Source of the DNA: Actinomycetota bacterium
Lineage (GTDB): Bacteria; Actinomycetota; Geothermincolia; Geothermincolales; RBG-13-55-18
Assembly: GCA_003598015.1 (NCBI GenBank)
Contig: QZKE01000066.1
Span: 17,184-81,183, forward strand
Reading direction: 5' to 3'
DNA: 64,000 nt
The position numbers and the translations under genes were made by a program. Shown here piece by piece: positions 1 through 11,431 of the stretch. The notes beneath the pieces are model-generated. The model saw only the letters and a program-made list of their open reading frames with translations. It made no database searches and was not told where the DNA came from. The stretch's first letter is position 1, and every line of letters begins with the position of its first letter.

Positions 1-1
1 G

Positions 2-556
2 CTGCTGGTGAGCGCCCTGCTCAACGCGGCCTATTTCCTGCCCATTATCTATATCGCGTTCTTCCGCTGGGAGGGCGACGATGAGGAGGGGCACGGGGAT
101 ACCCACCGTCCCAAGCTGGTGTTCGGCAAGGAGGCGGACCACAAGCTGGTGGTACCCCTGGTCATCCTGTCAGCCCTGGTGATCATCGTAGGTATATGGG
201 TGACCGTCCCCGGCTTTCCGTATTCACTGGTCAACCCCGCCGTTGAGGATATCTACGGCAGCAATGTCTCGGGTCATGTCTACGAAGACGAGAACGGAAA
301 CGGTATCTACGACGATGACGATCCGGGCGTGGCGGGAGTGACGGTCCAGCTGAGCCTGGATGGAGAGGTAGTGGCGAGCACCGATAGCGATGAGACGGGC
401 TTGTACGAATTCGAGAAGATCGAGGAGGGAACGTACGATATCGAGGTTATCACCGGGGCGGGGATGTCCGCCGTCGGCTCCACGCTGATCAGGGGGGTGA
501 AGGTGACGTCCAACGAGGACGTAATCGTGGAAAGGCCCTTCCTGGTCAGTCCCTGA
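2..556 (+). CDS. C-terminal part of a proton/cation antiporter-like membrane subunit fused to an SdrD/Cna-B-like domain
   Basis: The reading frame is open from the left edge, so the N-terminus is missing. The first visible residues (SALLNAAYFLPIIYIAFF) match the last conserved transmembrane region of NuoM/NuoN/MnhD-type antiporter subunits. A charged loop and one more hydrophobic helix (about residues 48-68 of the visible part) follow. After it comes a domain of about 60 residues with the signature VSGHVYEDENGNGIYDDDDPG and YEFEKIEEGTYDIEV, typical of SdrD/Cna-B prealbumin-like beta-sandwich modules of cell-surface proteins. If the last helix is a membrane anchor, the domain should lie outside the cytoplasm. 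It is followed after 17 bp by the NuoL-like subunit, presumably in the same operon. Fusion of such a module to an antiporter subunit is unusual. Confidence 0.8.
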   Translation: MLVSALLNAAYFLPIIYIAFFRWEGDDEEGHGDTHRPKLVFGKEADHKLVVPLVILSALVIIVGIWVTVPGFPYSLVNPAVEDIYGSNVSGHVYEDENGNGIYDDDDPGVAGVTVQLSLDGEVVASTDSDETGLYEFEKIEEGTYDIEVITGAGMSAVGSTLIRGVKVTSNEDVIVERPFLVSP

Positions 557-573
557 CACGATGAGGTAGAGGG

Positions 574-2721
574 TTGCACGAGACGAAGGTAGCGATATTC
601 GCATACTCCATCCTGCCCATCCTCGCCATGGCGCTGCCCGTGGCGGGAGCACTGCTGGCTGCGGTAGCGGGGGAGAAGCGGGCGCGCTTGCGCAACTGGG
701 CCGCGGTGGTCGCCACCGGGGCGACGCTGCTCATGGCGGTGCTCATACTGGTGAAGGTGCTATCCGTCGGCGCGGTCTATTTCAACCTGGATATCATGCG
801 CATCGGCACCAGCTACGTGTGCAACCTGGAGGTCGACGCCATCGGGGCGTTCTTCGTCTTCTTCACGGCGATCCTGTGGTTCGCCGCTTCCCTGCACGCT
901 TTTCGCTACATGGATCACGAACATAAGCGCACGCGCTTCTTCTTCTTCATGCTCCTCACCGAGACCGCCACCCTGGGGGTGTTCATGGTCCAGGACTACT
1001 TCAGCCTCTACCTGTTCTTCGAGGCCATGGGGCTGCTGGCCTATGTCCTGGTTATCCACTCCGAAACGGACAAGGCTCGCTCTGCGGCCGCCAAGTACAT
1101 ATGCATGACCGTGGTCGGAGGCCTGAGCCTCATCGGGGGCATCTTCCTCTACCTGGGCGCCGCGGGCACGATCGCTTTCAAACCCCTGGCCGATAGTGCC
1201 TGGCTCACGGGTTCCTTCAAAGTTGTGGCCCTGATCTGCCTCATCGCAGGCTTCGGCGTGAAAGCGGGCATGGTGCCCCTGCATATCTGGCTCCCCGACG
1301 CTCATCCCGCCGCGCCCTCCCCCGCAAGTGCCCTCCTCTCCGGGGTGATGATCAAGGCGGGCGCATACGGAATCCTGAGAACCGCGCTCACCTTCTTCCA
1401 GCAGCCGCCGGTCCATGCCGCGGAAGCCGAGGTAGTCAGCGGCGCTCACGCCGCGGAGGGGGCGGTGCACGCCGCGTCCGGAATCGCGGGCGACGTGCGC
1501 ATGCTGGGATTTGCCATAATATGGATGGCAGTGGCCACCATGTTCATCGGCATGTTGCTGGCCCTGGTGCAGAACGATATCAAGCGCACCCTGGCCTATT
1601 CGAGCGTCAGCCAGATGGGGTATATCCTCTTCGGCGTCGGGTGCATGACTTACCTGGGGGCGGAAGGGGCCATGGGCATGGGCGGCAGCCTCTACCACAT
1701 CATCAACCACGCTTTCTTCAAGGGATGTTTCTTCCTCGCCGCGGGCTCCATTCTCTTCTGCGCCCACGAACTGGATATGTACAAACTGGGTGGCCTGTGG
1801 AGACGTATGCCCCTGACCACCATATTCTGGTGCATCGCTGCGCTGGGCATCATGGGTATCCCTTTCCTGAACGGCTTCGTGTCTAAGACCCTCCTGCATC
1901 ATGCCATCGTCGAATCGCACGAGTTCGCCGTGGGGGCCAACCTGGCCACGGCCGGATGGGTGAAGATGGCAGAGATCATGTTCATCATAACCAGTGGCGG
2001 CACCATCGGATATATCACCAAGATGACCTACTACACGTTCTTCCGCGGGCCGGACCGGGAGCACGCGCATCATATCGAGCACGTAAAGGAAGCGCCCGCG
2101 TGGATGCTCGCAGGCACCGGACTACTGGCCGCCGGGGTTTTGTTCAATGGCCTTTTCCCCGGCGTGCTCCTGAGCAAGCTTATCGGCCCGACGGTGCAGA
2201 CGGTGCCGGGCTTCGATCCCCATATGGCTGCCCACGTAGCGGAGGTCCCCATATTCATTTGGGGGAACTTCAAGGAGATCCTCGTCCCCCTGGCCATCGG
2301 TATCTCCGTCTTTGTCCTGGGGGCCTGGCCCGACCTTTTCGGAAGAAGGCGGCGGGGTCCGGATATCTTCCATATCCGGCTCCCGCGCTGGCTGGGGGTG
2401 GACTACTGGTACGTGCGGGGAGCCAGAGACTCGCTGGCGATACTCTTTGCCGGGCAGAGGACCTATGGGCCCATCAAAATGCGCGTTATATCCATGCTGA
2501 AACAGGGGGCGTACGGGACGGTTCACACGGTCCGGGATGTGATCTACCCGGCGCTCACGGAGAAGCCCTACGAGCGGGTCAAGGAAGGTGTGATCAGGCT
2601 GGCCGGGGATACTCGCCGCAGGCTGTTGCCCAGGATAAGAGAGTACCAGGGAGATCTCGCCGTCGGAGCCCTGGTTATCGCGGTATCACTCACCATCTTC
2701 CTTATCATGAGGTTGCTGTGA
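574..2721 (+). CDS. NuoL/MnhD-like proton-conducting membrane subunit with C-terminal lateral arm
   Basis: This 715-residue polytopic protein belongs to the complex I/Mrp antiporter-like subunit family. The hallmark stretch (KAGMVPLHIWLPDAHPAAPS, then SGVMIKAGAYG) lies at about residues 230-265, with Lys230 and Lys261 as expected channel lysines. Glu150 (LYLFFEAMG) fits the conserved TM5 glutamate. After the last core helix a basic, amphipathic stretch with VDYWYVRGA near residue 609 runs about 80 residues and ends in a final membrane helix (about 693-713). This is the topology of the lateral helix of NuoL. The start is TTG at 574 behind GAGGTAGAGGG; no ATG gives a better N-terminus. The enzyme it serves (NADH dehydrogenase, Mrp antiporter or energy-converting hydrogenase) lies left of the window and cannot be named. 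Confidence 0.9.
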   Translation: MHETKVAIFAYSILPILAMALPVAGALLAAVAGEKRARLRNWAAVVATGATLLMAVLILVKVLSVGAVYFNLDIMRIGTSYVCNLEVDAIGAFFVFFTAILWFAASLHAFRYMDHEHKRTRFFFFMLLTETATLGVFMVQDYFSLYLFFEAMGLLAYVLVIHSETDKARSAAAKYICMTVVGGLSLIGGIFLYLGAAGTIAFKPLADSAWLTGSFKVVALICLIAGFGVKAGMVPLHIWLPDAHPAAPSPASALLSGVMIKAGAYGILRTALTFFQQPPVHAAEAEVVSGAHAAEGAVHAASGIAGDVRMLGFAIIWMAVATMFIGMLLALVQNDIKRTLAYSSVSQMGYILFGVGCMTYLGAEGAMGMGGSLYHIINHAFFKGCFFLAAGSILFCAHELDMYKLGGLWRRMPLTTIFWCIAALGIMGIPFLNGFVSKTLLHHAIVESHEFAVGANLATAGWVKMAEIMFIITSGGTIGYITKMTYYTFFRGPDREHAHHIEHVKEAPAWMLAGTGLLAAGVLFNGLFPGVLLSKLIGPTVQTVPGFDPHMAAHVAEVPIFIWGNFKEILVPLAIGISVFVLGAWPDLFGRRRRGPDIFHIRLPRWLGVDYWYVRGARDSLAILFAGQRTYGPIKMRVISMLKQGAYGTVHTVRDVIYPALTEKPYERVKEGVIRLAGDTRRRLLPRIREYQGDLAVGALVIAVSLTIFLIMRLL

Positions 2722-2770
2722 GCGTATGAAGAATGAATATGTTGAGGTATAGCTTCCATTAACCGGGAGA

Positions 2771-3226
2771 ATGTATGAGACGAATCGGGAGTACGGATAC
2801 GGGATGATGATACGGTTTGCTTTGCTGGTGGCCGAGTCCGGTGTGAGCAGGGACTTCTTCGCGGTCCTGGTAGCGGGGCTGGCCGGAATCGCGGTCCTCT
2901 TCTACGCCGCCGCTTCGGATCTCTTCGATCTCAAGCTCTTCAAGTTCGATCCCTACGCCTTCAGGCTCCCCAGGGAAGCCCGTGTCGAATACTGGTACAC
3001 TAGGGCGGCGAAGAGGTTCGAGTCTTTCCTGGCCGATGGAGGCTGGAGCTACGCCAAGGCAAAAAAACAGGCAAGGGTGAGGGTGAAAAGGGACTGGCGC
3101 AGAATGCGCAAAGAAACGCGCAGGATGTTGCCGGAAGCCGTCAAGCGGCTTAACCGCGATGTCGCGCTGGGCGCGCTGGCGATAGCCATCGTCCTGGTGG
3201 CCCTGTTGATCATAAGCCTGGTATAG
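2771..3226 (+). CDS. Stand-alone homologue of the C-terminal arm of the NuoL-like subunit
   Basis: This 151-residue protein has an N-terminal membrane helix (about residues 29-48), a long very basic amphipathic middle and a C-terminal helix (about 130-150). It aligns in order with the tail of the preceding 715-residue subunit: DLF after the first helix, then RLP, then YWYxRxA (residues 73-79), then DVALGALAIA against DLAVGALVIA at the last helix. The antiporter core is absent. It therefore looks like a duplicated lateral-arm module encoded on its own, 49 bp downstream. The start is ATG behind CCGGGAGA; ATGs at 2804 and 2807 are alternatives. The role is inferred to be an accessory structural subunit of the same complex. 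Confidence 0.7.
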   Translation: MYETNREYGYGMMIRFALLVAESGVSRDFFAVLVAGLAGIAVLFYAAASDLFDLKLFKFDPYAFRLPREARVEYWYTRAAKRFESFLADGGWSYAKAKKQARVRVKRDWRRMRKETRRMLPEAVKRLNRDVALGALAIAIVLVALLIISLV

Positions 3227-3284
3227 GAAGGAAACATGCGGACTCGCCCGGGCGGGCAGAGTCTGCTACCGGAGACAGGGGGAG

Positions 3285-3524
3285 ATGATGAAGAAAGCGA
3301 TTCCTCTTTTGGTAGTCGGCGTGGCCGTGCTATTGTTATTTGGAAGTCTCGCCCCGGCTCTGGCCCAGGAGGAGGGCGATACGGAGGACGGAGGCGGTAG
3401 CAGCCTTCGCCTTATCGTCATCATCGCGGCCATATGGTTGGTGATCATAGCGGCCGTGATCACGGTGGTCATAATGACGAGGAAGAAATCCGGAGAAGAT
3501 GAGAGGGAAAGCCGCGAGGGTTAG
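3285..3524 (+). CDS. Small membrane protein with signal peptide
   Basis: This 79-residue protein has an N-terminal signal-like helix ending in APALAQEEG, a short acidic Gly-rich linker, a second hydrophobic helix (about residues 42-66) and a charged RKKSGEDERES tail. It is co-directional with the antiporter-type genes and has a clear AGGGGGAG ribosome site. I do not recognise a family. Position and topology suggest a small accessory subunit or assembly factor of the upstream membrane complex, but nothing in the sequence proves it. Confidence 0.6.
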   Translation: MMKKAIPLLVVGVAVLLLFGSLAPALAQEEGDTEDGGGSSLRLIVIIAAIWLVIIAAVITVVIMTRKKSGEDERESREG

Positions 3525-3619
3525 CCGCCGTCCCGCAGAACGGGAGCCCTCGTTGTGCCCACCCGATCGCGCGGTGGAAAACGGAAAACGGAACGATTGG
3601 AAAGGAATGGTGATATCGC

Positions 3620-4069
3620 ATGGATGAAAGGCTGTACACCGCTTCCCGCTGGCTTACTGCCCTGGCCATTATCCTGGTACCCTTATCGGTCATCGCCGTC
3701 GTCTCCGGCGCATGGGGCCTGAACTACCAGTTCGACACCGCGCAATGGACACGTTACCTGCTTTTCGCGTCCTGGATTCTGCTGGCCCTTTCGGTTATCG
3801 CGGGCATTGCCAACCTCATCAGCCCACCCGAGGTAACGCTGGAAAAGCCGGTGGCGCCGGCACGCATGGAGGCCGCAGGCGAGACGGAAGGAGATGAGGA
3901 GGAGACCGCAAAAAGTGCCCCCCAGGCGGATAAACCCCCCTTCAATGTCGGCTATGCTTTCCTGCTGGCACAGGCATGTACCCTGGCGTTGGGGGTTGTC
4001 CTCTACGTTGCCTACATCTCCTGGATGATCCTGGGACTGCAATCCTATCCGGCCCTGACCGGCCTGTAA
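3620..4069 (+). CDS. Three-helix membrane protein, unknown function
   Basis: This 149-residue protein has two hydrophobic helices near the N-terminus (about residues 11-32 and 48-66), a hydrophilic Glu/Ala-rich loop of about 45 residues, and a third helix (about 112-138). No catalytic motif is visible. It sits between the antiporter-like genes and the UPF0280 gene, 13 bp before the latter, so it is probably co-transcribed with both. I do not recognise the family. Confidence 0.6.
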   Translation: MDERLYTASRWLTALAIILVPLSVIAVVSGAWGLNYQFDTAQWTRYLLFASWILLALSVIAGIANLISPPEVTLEKPVAPARMEAAGETEGDEEETAKSAPQADKPPFNVGYAFLLAQACTLALGVVLYVAYISWMILGLQSYPALTGL

Positions 4070-4082
4070 GAGCGAACGGAAG

Positions 4083-4814
4083 ATGGGGGAATATCTCCGC
4101 CGCTTTTACCGGGAACACGTACAAGCTGCGGGCCTGGTCTCTTTCAACGTGGTGCTGGAAGAGAGCGATCTCTTCATTTTCGCCGTACGCGATCTTTCCG
4201 CCGCAGCCCGTTCATCCCTGGCTCGCCACCGCGGGGACCTGGAGGAGTTCATATCCCGCCAGCCGCGTTTCGGGACTTCATTCGTGCCCTATACCGTTCC
4301 GGAGGCATCTCCGCCCCTGGTCACCCTCATGGCTGAAGCGTCCGCCAGGGTGGGGGTTGGACCCATGGCAGCCGTGGCCGGAGCCATTGCGGATATGGTG
4401 GGGGAGGACCTGGCGTCCCTGTCAACGGAGGTCATCGTGGAGAACGGCGGGGACATCCACATCCGTTCCGGGCGGGAGAGGCGCGTGGGAGTATTCGCCG
4501 GGGGTTCCCCTTTCAGCGGGCGCCTGGCCTTACGCATACCCCCCACATCTGCGCAGGGGTTGGGGGTATGTACATCTTCCGCCACGGTGGGTCCCTCCTA
4601 CAGCGCCGGCGGGGCCGATTCGGCCCTGGTGGTGGCGGAGAGCGCCGCGCTGGCAGATGCCGCCGCCAGCGCTCTGGGCAACCGGGCCAAGACCCCGGGA
4701 TACATCGAGGAAGCGGTAAACGGCGTGGCGGCCATCGAGGGCGTCATAGGCTGCCTGGTGGTCATGGGCGAGGACCTCGGCGTGCGGGGCGACCTGCAGC
4801 TGGAAGGGGTATGA
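4083..4814 (+). CDS. UPF0280 family (ApbE-like) protein
   Basis: This 243-residue protein matches the UPF0280 family, which has an ApbE/thiamine-biosynthesis-lipoprotein-like fold. Recognisable parts are the GVGPMAAVAGAIADMVGEDL stretch (about residues 98-117), the VIVENGGDIHI motif, and the C-terminal AALADAAASALGN segment. ApbE proteins attach FMN covalently to membrane redox subunits; whether UPF0280 members do so is not established. Its place directly behind a complex I/Mrp-type locus would fit maturation of a flavoprotein, but that is inference. It ends 4 bp from the convergent response regulator gene. Confidence 0.8.
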   Translation: MGEYLRRFYREHVQAAGLVSFNVVLEESDLFIFAVRDLSAAARSSLARHRGDLEEFISRQPRFGTSFVPYTVPEASPPLVTLMAEASARVGVGPMAAVAGAIADMVGEDLASLSTEVIVENGGDIHIRSGRERRVGVFAGGSPFSGRLALRIPPTSAQGLGVCTSSATVGPSYSAGGADSALVVAESAALADAAASALGNRAKTPGYIEEAVNGVAAIEGVIGCLVVMGEDLGVRGDLQLEGV

Positions 4815-4818
4815 CCCC

Positions 4819-5202
4819 CTAGAAGAAGGAAGCCACCGTCTCCAGCAACTCGTCGGGATCGGCCGGTTTCTCGAGGTAAGCCGCGTAGTCCATCTGCTTG
4901 CCGGTCTCCAGTTCGTAGCGCCGTCTGCTTACTTCCTCCCGCACCGATGTCAGGACGATCAGGGGCGTACCGGCCCAACGCTCGAAGCGCGGCTCGTGCA
5001 GGGTGTTGATCACGGCGAAGCCGTCCACGCGGGGCATGAGCAGGTCCAGGATGACCAGGTCGGGGCTTTCCGCCTCGATCTTCTCCAGTGCTTCCCCCCC
5101 GTCTTTTGCGGTTATGATCTCGTATCCTTCGTCCTCGAGAAGCATCGAGACTACCTCCACGACATCGGGATCATCATCGGCAAGCAGTATTCTCTTGTTC
5201 AT
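4819..5202 (-). CDS. Single-domain response regulator (CheY-like receiver)
   Basis: This 127-residue protein is a lone receiver domain: acidic pocket LLADDDPD (Asp9-Asp11), phospho-acceptor Asp53 in LVILDLLMPRVDG, the Thr/Ser position in LIVLTS, and the conserved lysine in YLEKPADPDEL. There is no output domain, so it probably acts by protein contact or as a phosphorelay step. It follows the histidine kinase gene by 21 bp on the same strand, and the two are almost certainly partners. The start is ATG behind TGGAGGTAA. Confidence 0.93.
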   Translation of the reverse strand: MNKRILLADDDPDVVEVVSMLLEDEGYEIITAKDGGEALEKIEAESPDLVILDLLMPRVDGFAVINTLHEPRFERWAGTPLIVLTSVREEVSRRRYELETGKQMDYAAYLEKPADPDELLETVASFF

Positions 5203-5223
5203 CGTTTACCTCCAGCTATTCCT

Positions 5224-6579
5224 TCAGGCCGTCCCCGTGATATTATCGACTCCCGGCGTACCCGTACCCGCACCTTCCTCGAGCATGTAACGATCCTCCA
5301 CGCGGCAAGTCACGCCTATGGGTATGGAAAAGGAAACCAGGGTACCGGTGCCGGTCTCCGGCACCGGGCTTGTTACCTCTATGGTGCCGTGGTGCATATC
5401 GATTATGCGTTTGCATATCGATAATCCCAGCCCCGTGCCCTCCAGAGATTCCGGGTCGCCCTTGAAGAACTCCTCGAAGACATGGGGCAGATGCCCGGGA
5501 TCTATCCCCGTCCCGCTGTCCTCGATGTCCACCGTTACGGCATCGTTCTCGCGCCGCGCACGGATGGTTATGCGGCCGCCACGTGGTGTATGGCGCACTG
5601 AATTGGAGACCAGGTTGAGGATGAGCTGCTGCAGACGTATATCCGAGGCGAACACCTCGGGAAGGGGACGGTGTATCTCCGTGGCCACCGTAATGCCCTG
5701 GAGCGACGCAAGCTCGTGGGCCATCTCCACCGCGGCTCCCAGCACTTCCTCCCAAGCGATGGTTTTGAACTCCGTGACGATCTGCCCGCTCTCCAGGCGA
5801 GAGAGCTCCAGGAGGTCGCTGATAAGCTCCATCATCCCGTCCATGCGCTCGATACTGCGGTGTATGCCTTTGACCATGCGTTCATCGAGGCAATCCGTGC
5901 TCTTGCGCAATAGAAGCTTGAGGTAGCCCTGCACCGCCACCAGGGGTGACTTGAGGTCATGGGTAACCATGGAGAGGAAGCTGAGAAAATGGCGGCGTTC
6001 GTCTCTGATGCGGGCCAGGTCGCGTCGGGCCTGCTCGGCGTCCCTCTCCAGGCGTTCCTGGTTCTCCGCGCTGCGCAGGATGCTTCCGCCGAGCTCGGCG
6101 ATGGATTCCAGGAACTCGAGGTCTTCCCGGTCGAAGCTCATGCTCTGCGCAAAGAAGAGGCGCATGATGCCCTGCACCTGCTGCTTGTCGCGGAAGGGAA
6201 GGAAAACGATGGAAGCAATGCCCTCGCGCTCCAGCACCTCTTTGTGGGTTATGCGGGGGTCGCCGGCCACGTCCCATACGAAGAGGGGATTGCCCTTGAG
6301 CACCTGCTTCAGTGCGTCGTCGGCCAGGATCTGGCCTCCGCGCAGCAGGTCCTGGTCGATGCCGCAGCTCACACGCGGAATCATGCGTTTGCCATCTTCC
6401 CCGATGGTGAGCAGGGAGCAGCCTTTTGCCTCCGTGCCCCGGGCTGTCGCCTCTACCAGGGCGCGGATGATGTTATCCGCCCCACCCGCAGCGATCACGG
6501 AAAGGGCTATCTCGCGAATGATCTTATGTCGCAATTGCCCACCGTACCTAGGGTATGAAGATCGGCTCCCCCGTCGCAA
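5224..6579 (-). CDS. Soluble GAF-domain sensor histidine kinase
   Basis: This protein of about 451 residues has no membrane helix. A GAF-type sensory region (about residues 20-170) is followed by a HisKA dimerisation helix with the H-box THDLKSP (about residue 208), then a HATPase_c domain with N-box LILNLVSNSVRHTP, G1 box DSGTGIDPG and G2 box GTGLGLSICKRI. It should autophosphorylate in the cytoplasm and pass the phosphate to the adjacent receiver. The GAF ligand is unknown. The TTG start at 6579 has a poor ribosome site; TTG at 6534 behind GGTGGG is a plausible alternative. Confidence 0.88.
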   Translation of the reverse strand: MRRGSRSSYPRYGGQLRHKIIREIALSVIAAGGADNIIRALVEATARGTEAKGCSLLTIGEDGKRMIPRVSCGIDQDLLRGGQILADDALKQVLKGNPLFVWDVAGDPRITHKEVLEREGIASIVFLPFRDKQQVQGIMRLFFAQSMSFDREDLEFLESIAELGGSILRSAENQERLERDAEQARRDLARIRDERRHFLSFLSMVTHDLKSPLVAVQGYLKLLLRKSTDCLDERMVKGIHRSIERMDGMMELISDLLELSRLESGQIVTEFKTIAWEEVLGAAVEMAHELASLQGITVATEIHRPLPEVFASDIRLQQLILNLVSNSVRHTPRGGRITIRARRENDAVTVDIEDSGTGIDPGHLPHVFEEFFKGDPESLEGTGLGLSICKRIIDMHHGTIEVTSPVPETGTGTLVSFSIPIGVTCRVEDRYMLEEGAGTGTPGVDNITGTA

Positions 6580-9244
<2,665 letters not shown>

Positions 9245-9264
9245 GAAGCAAGGGGGACAACGCT

Positions 9265-9942
9265 TTGAGCGCCTATGTTCTCTCGGCGACAGCCCTGGTC
9301 CTGACAGGCATCATGGCGTGGCTGTGGGAGAGCGGAGAGACGCGGAGTGAGCCCGCGCGCCTCCTCCTGGCTTGGCTCTGCCTGAGCGCCATTACCGCGC
9401 TCATAGCCGCGGCGGGGATATGGATCAAAGACCCCACCATAAGTCTTTCCTTCACCGCGGCCGCCCGCTTGTGCTCCATGATCATCGTCTTCCTGCTGTT
9501 CATGTTCGCGCGTTCCTTCAGCAGCCCGGCGGATTTTACCCTCATCTTCTGGTCCATTCCCCTGCAGTTCGGCATGGCCGCGATCATCCTCAATTGGGGG
9601 AACATGTTCAAGCTCAGCGGGGATATGTGGGTAATGGATATGGGTAGTTCATTTGCCTTGGCCACCGTTTTCGTGAACTGGTTTTATGCCGTACTGGCCT
9701 TGACGTACGCGGCAGTGCTCTATATAACTCTGCGCCGGGAGGGCAGGGATAAGGAGAAAAAACGGACGATGATCATGATCGCAGCATTCCTCGTACTGCT
9801 CGTAGCGAGCGGGGTCAGAGGATCTCTGAGCGGCGCGGTCGGTTTCGCTATTACCCTGGGGTATCTGGGCCACCTTGCGGGAGTGTTGCTGCTGGTCTGG
9901 GCTTTTCACGGACCCATACTGCTCAAACCGGCGGAGAGATGA
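9265..9942 (+). CDS. Multi-pass membrane protein inside the gat operon
   Basis: This protein of about 225 residues has roughly seven hydrophobic helices and short loops (for example [42 protein letters not shown]). The pattern resembles the seven-helix N-terminal sensor module found in some histidine kinases, but no kinase or cyclase domain follows. The start is TTG at 9265 behind AAGGGGGA; the longer frame from 9166 runs through gatC and is rejected. It sits between gatC and gatA, so it should be co-transcribed with them, but no functional link to tRNA amidation is evident. Confidence 0.7.
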   Translation: MSAYVLSATALVLTGIMAWLWESGETRSEPARLLLAWLCLSAITALIAAAGIWIKDPTISLSFTAAARLCSMIIVFLLFMFARSFSSPADFTLIFWSIPLQFGMAAIILNWGNMFKLSGDMWVMDMGSSFALATVFVNWFYAVLALTYAAVLYITLRREGRDKEKKRTMIMIAAFLVLLVASGVRGSLSGAVGFAITLGYLGHLAGVLLLVWAFHGPILLKPAER

Positions 9943-9955
9943 GAGGTGTATTGGA

Positions 9956-11431
9956 TTGGAAGCACTGTACGCAATGAAAGCATGGGAATTGCAGGATATG
10001 ATCGACCGCGGCGAGGTGAGCGTATCGGAGGTGCTGGACGCGGTGCTCGCCCGCCTCGAGCAGGTCGAGAACGAGGTGCATTCCTATATTACGCTGACCC
10101 TGGATGCCGCGCGCGCGGCAGCGGCCGAGGCGGACCGGGCGAGGGATGGCGGAAAGAGCCCGGGCGCGGCGGCAGGCATCCCCATGGCCATCAAGGACGT
10201 CTTGTGCACGCGGGGAATACGCACCACTTGCGGTTCGCGCATCCTCGAGGAATACATACCCGTTTACGATGCCACCGTACTGGAGAGACTGCGCCACGCG
10301 GGCCTGGTGTTGGTGGGGAAGGCCAACATGGACGAGTTCGCCATGGGGTCGTCCACCGAGAACTCGGCCTACGGCCCCACCCGCAACCCCTGGGACCTGG
10401 AGCGTGTCCCCGGCGGATCGAGCGGAGGTTCGGCCGCGGCGGTCGCCGCGGGGGAAGCGATCTGGGCCTTGGGCTCCGACACGGGAGGCTCCATACGCCA
10501 GCCCGCTTCCTTCTGCGGCCTTGTGGGCATGAAACCGACCTACGGGCTGGTCTCCCGTTACGGGCTGGTCGCCTTCGCTTCTTCCCTGGACCAGGTAGGT
10601 CCCATAGCACGAGACGTGCGGGACTGTGCCCTCCTGTTATCCCTCATCGCCGGGCACGATCGCCGCGATTCCACCTCCTTACGGCTCGAGCCGCCCGATT
10701 ATCTCTCGGCCATGCAGGGGGATATCCGGGGCCTCAGGGTGGGGATGCCACGCGAGCTCATGCAGGAGGGCTTGACGCCGGGTGTGAGGAAGGCGATGGA
10801 AGACTGCCTCCAGAAATTCGAGCAACTGGGTGCGGAGGTGGACGAGGCCACGCTGCCCAATCTCGATTATGCGCTCTCCGCCTATTACATCATCGCCCCC
10901 GCCGAAGCAAGTTCCAACCTGGCCCGCTTCGACGGAGTACGCTACGGCCTGCGGGTGGAAGGCGCCGAAGACATGATGGAGATGTACGGCAGGACACGTG
11001 CCGCTGGCTTCGGGCCGGAGGTCAAGCGGCGCATTATGTTGGGAACCTACGCTCTTTCAGCGGGATACTATGAAGCCTATTACGGCCAGGCCCAGAAGGT
11101 AAGGACTCTCATCATTCGGGATTTCGATGCCGCTTACGAGAAATACGATATATTGGTGAGCCCGACCACCCCGACACCTGCATTCGCGCTGGGGGAGAAG
11201 GTGGAGGACCCTCTGGCCATGTACCTCTCGGATGTGTGCACTATTCCGGTGAACCTGGCGGGCATTCCGGCTATCAGCATACCCTGCGGCCTGGAGGACG
11301 GGCTTCCGGTGGGCCTGCAGATCATGGGCAAGGTACTGGACGAAACTACCGTCCTGCGCGCGGCAAGGGTCATGGAGGAAGCCCTCGCCTTCCGTGAGAA
11401 GCCCGGTTCCGGGAAGGGGGTGGGAGCATGA
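9956..11431 (+). CDS. gatA: Asp-tRNA(Asn)/Glu-tRNA(Gln) amidotransferase subunit A
   Basis: This 491-residue amidase-signature enzyme hydrolyses glutamine and feeds ammonia to GatB. The Ser-cisSer-Lys triad is visible: Lys80 in MAIKDVLC, the cis-serine in [10 protein letters not shown], and Ser179 in [11 protein letters not shown]. The start is TTG at 9956 behind GAGAGGTG; the resulting N-terminus [16 protein letters not shown] fits GatA, and the longer frame from 9875 overlaps the upstream gene. It overlaps gatB by 4 bp (ATGA). Confidence 0.96.
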   Translation: MEALYAMKAWELQDMIDRGEVSVSEVLDAVLARLEQVENEVHSYITLTLDAARAAAAEADRARDGGKSPGAAAGIPMAIKDVLCTRGIRTTCGSRILEEYIPVYDATVLERLRHAGLVLVGKANMDEFAMGSSTENSAYGPTRNPWDLERVPGGSSGGSAAAVAAGEAIWALGSDTGGSIRQPASFCGLVGMKPTYGLVSRYGLVAFASSLDQVGPIARDVRDCALLLSLIAGHDRRDSTSLRLEPPDYLSAMQGDIRGLRVGMPRELMQEGLTPGVRKAMEDCLQKFEQLGAEVDEATLPNLDYALSAYYIIAPAEASSNLARFDGVRYGLRVEGAEDMMEMYGRTRAAGFGPEVKRRIMLGTYALSAGYYEAYYGQAQKVRTLIIRDFDAAYEKYDILVSPTTPTPAFALGEKVEDPLAMYLSDVCTIPVNLAGIPAISIPCGLEDGLPVGLQIMGKVLDETTVLRAARVMEEALAFREKPGSGKGVGA

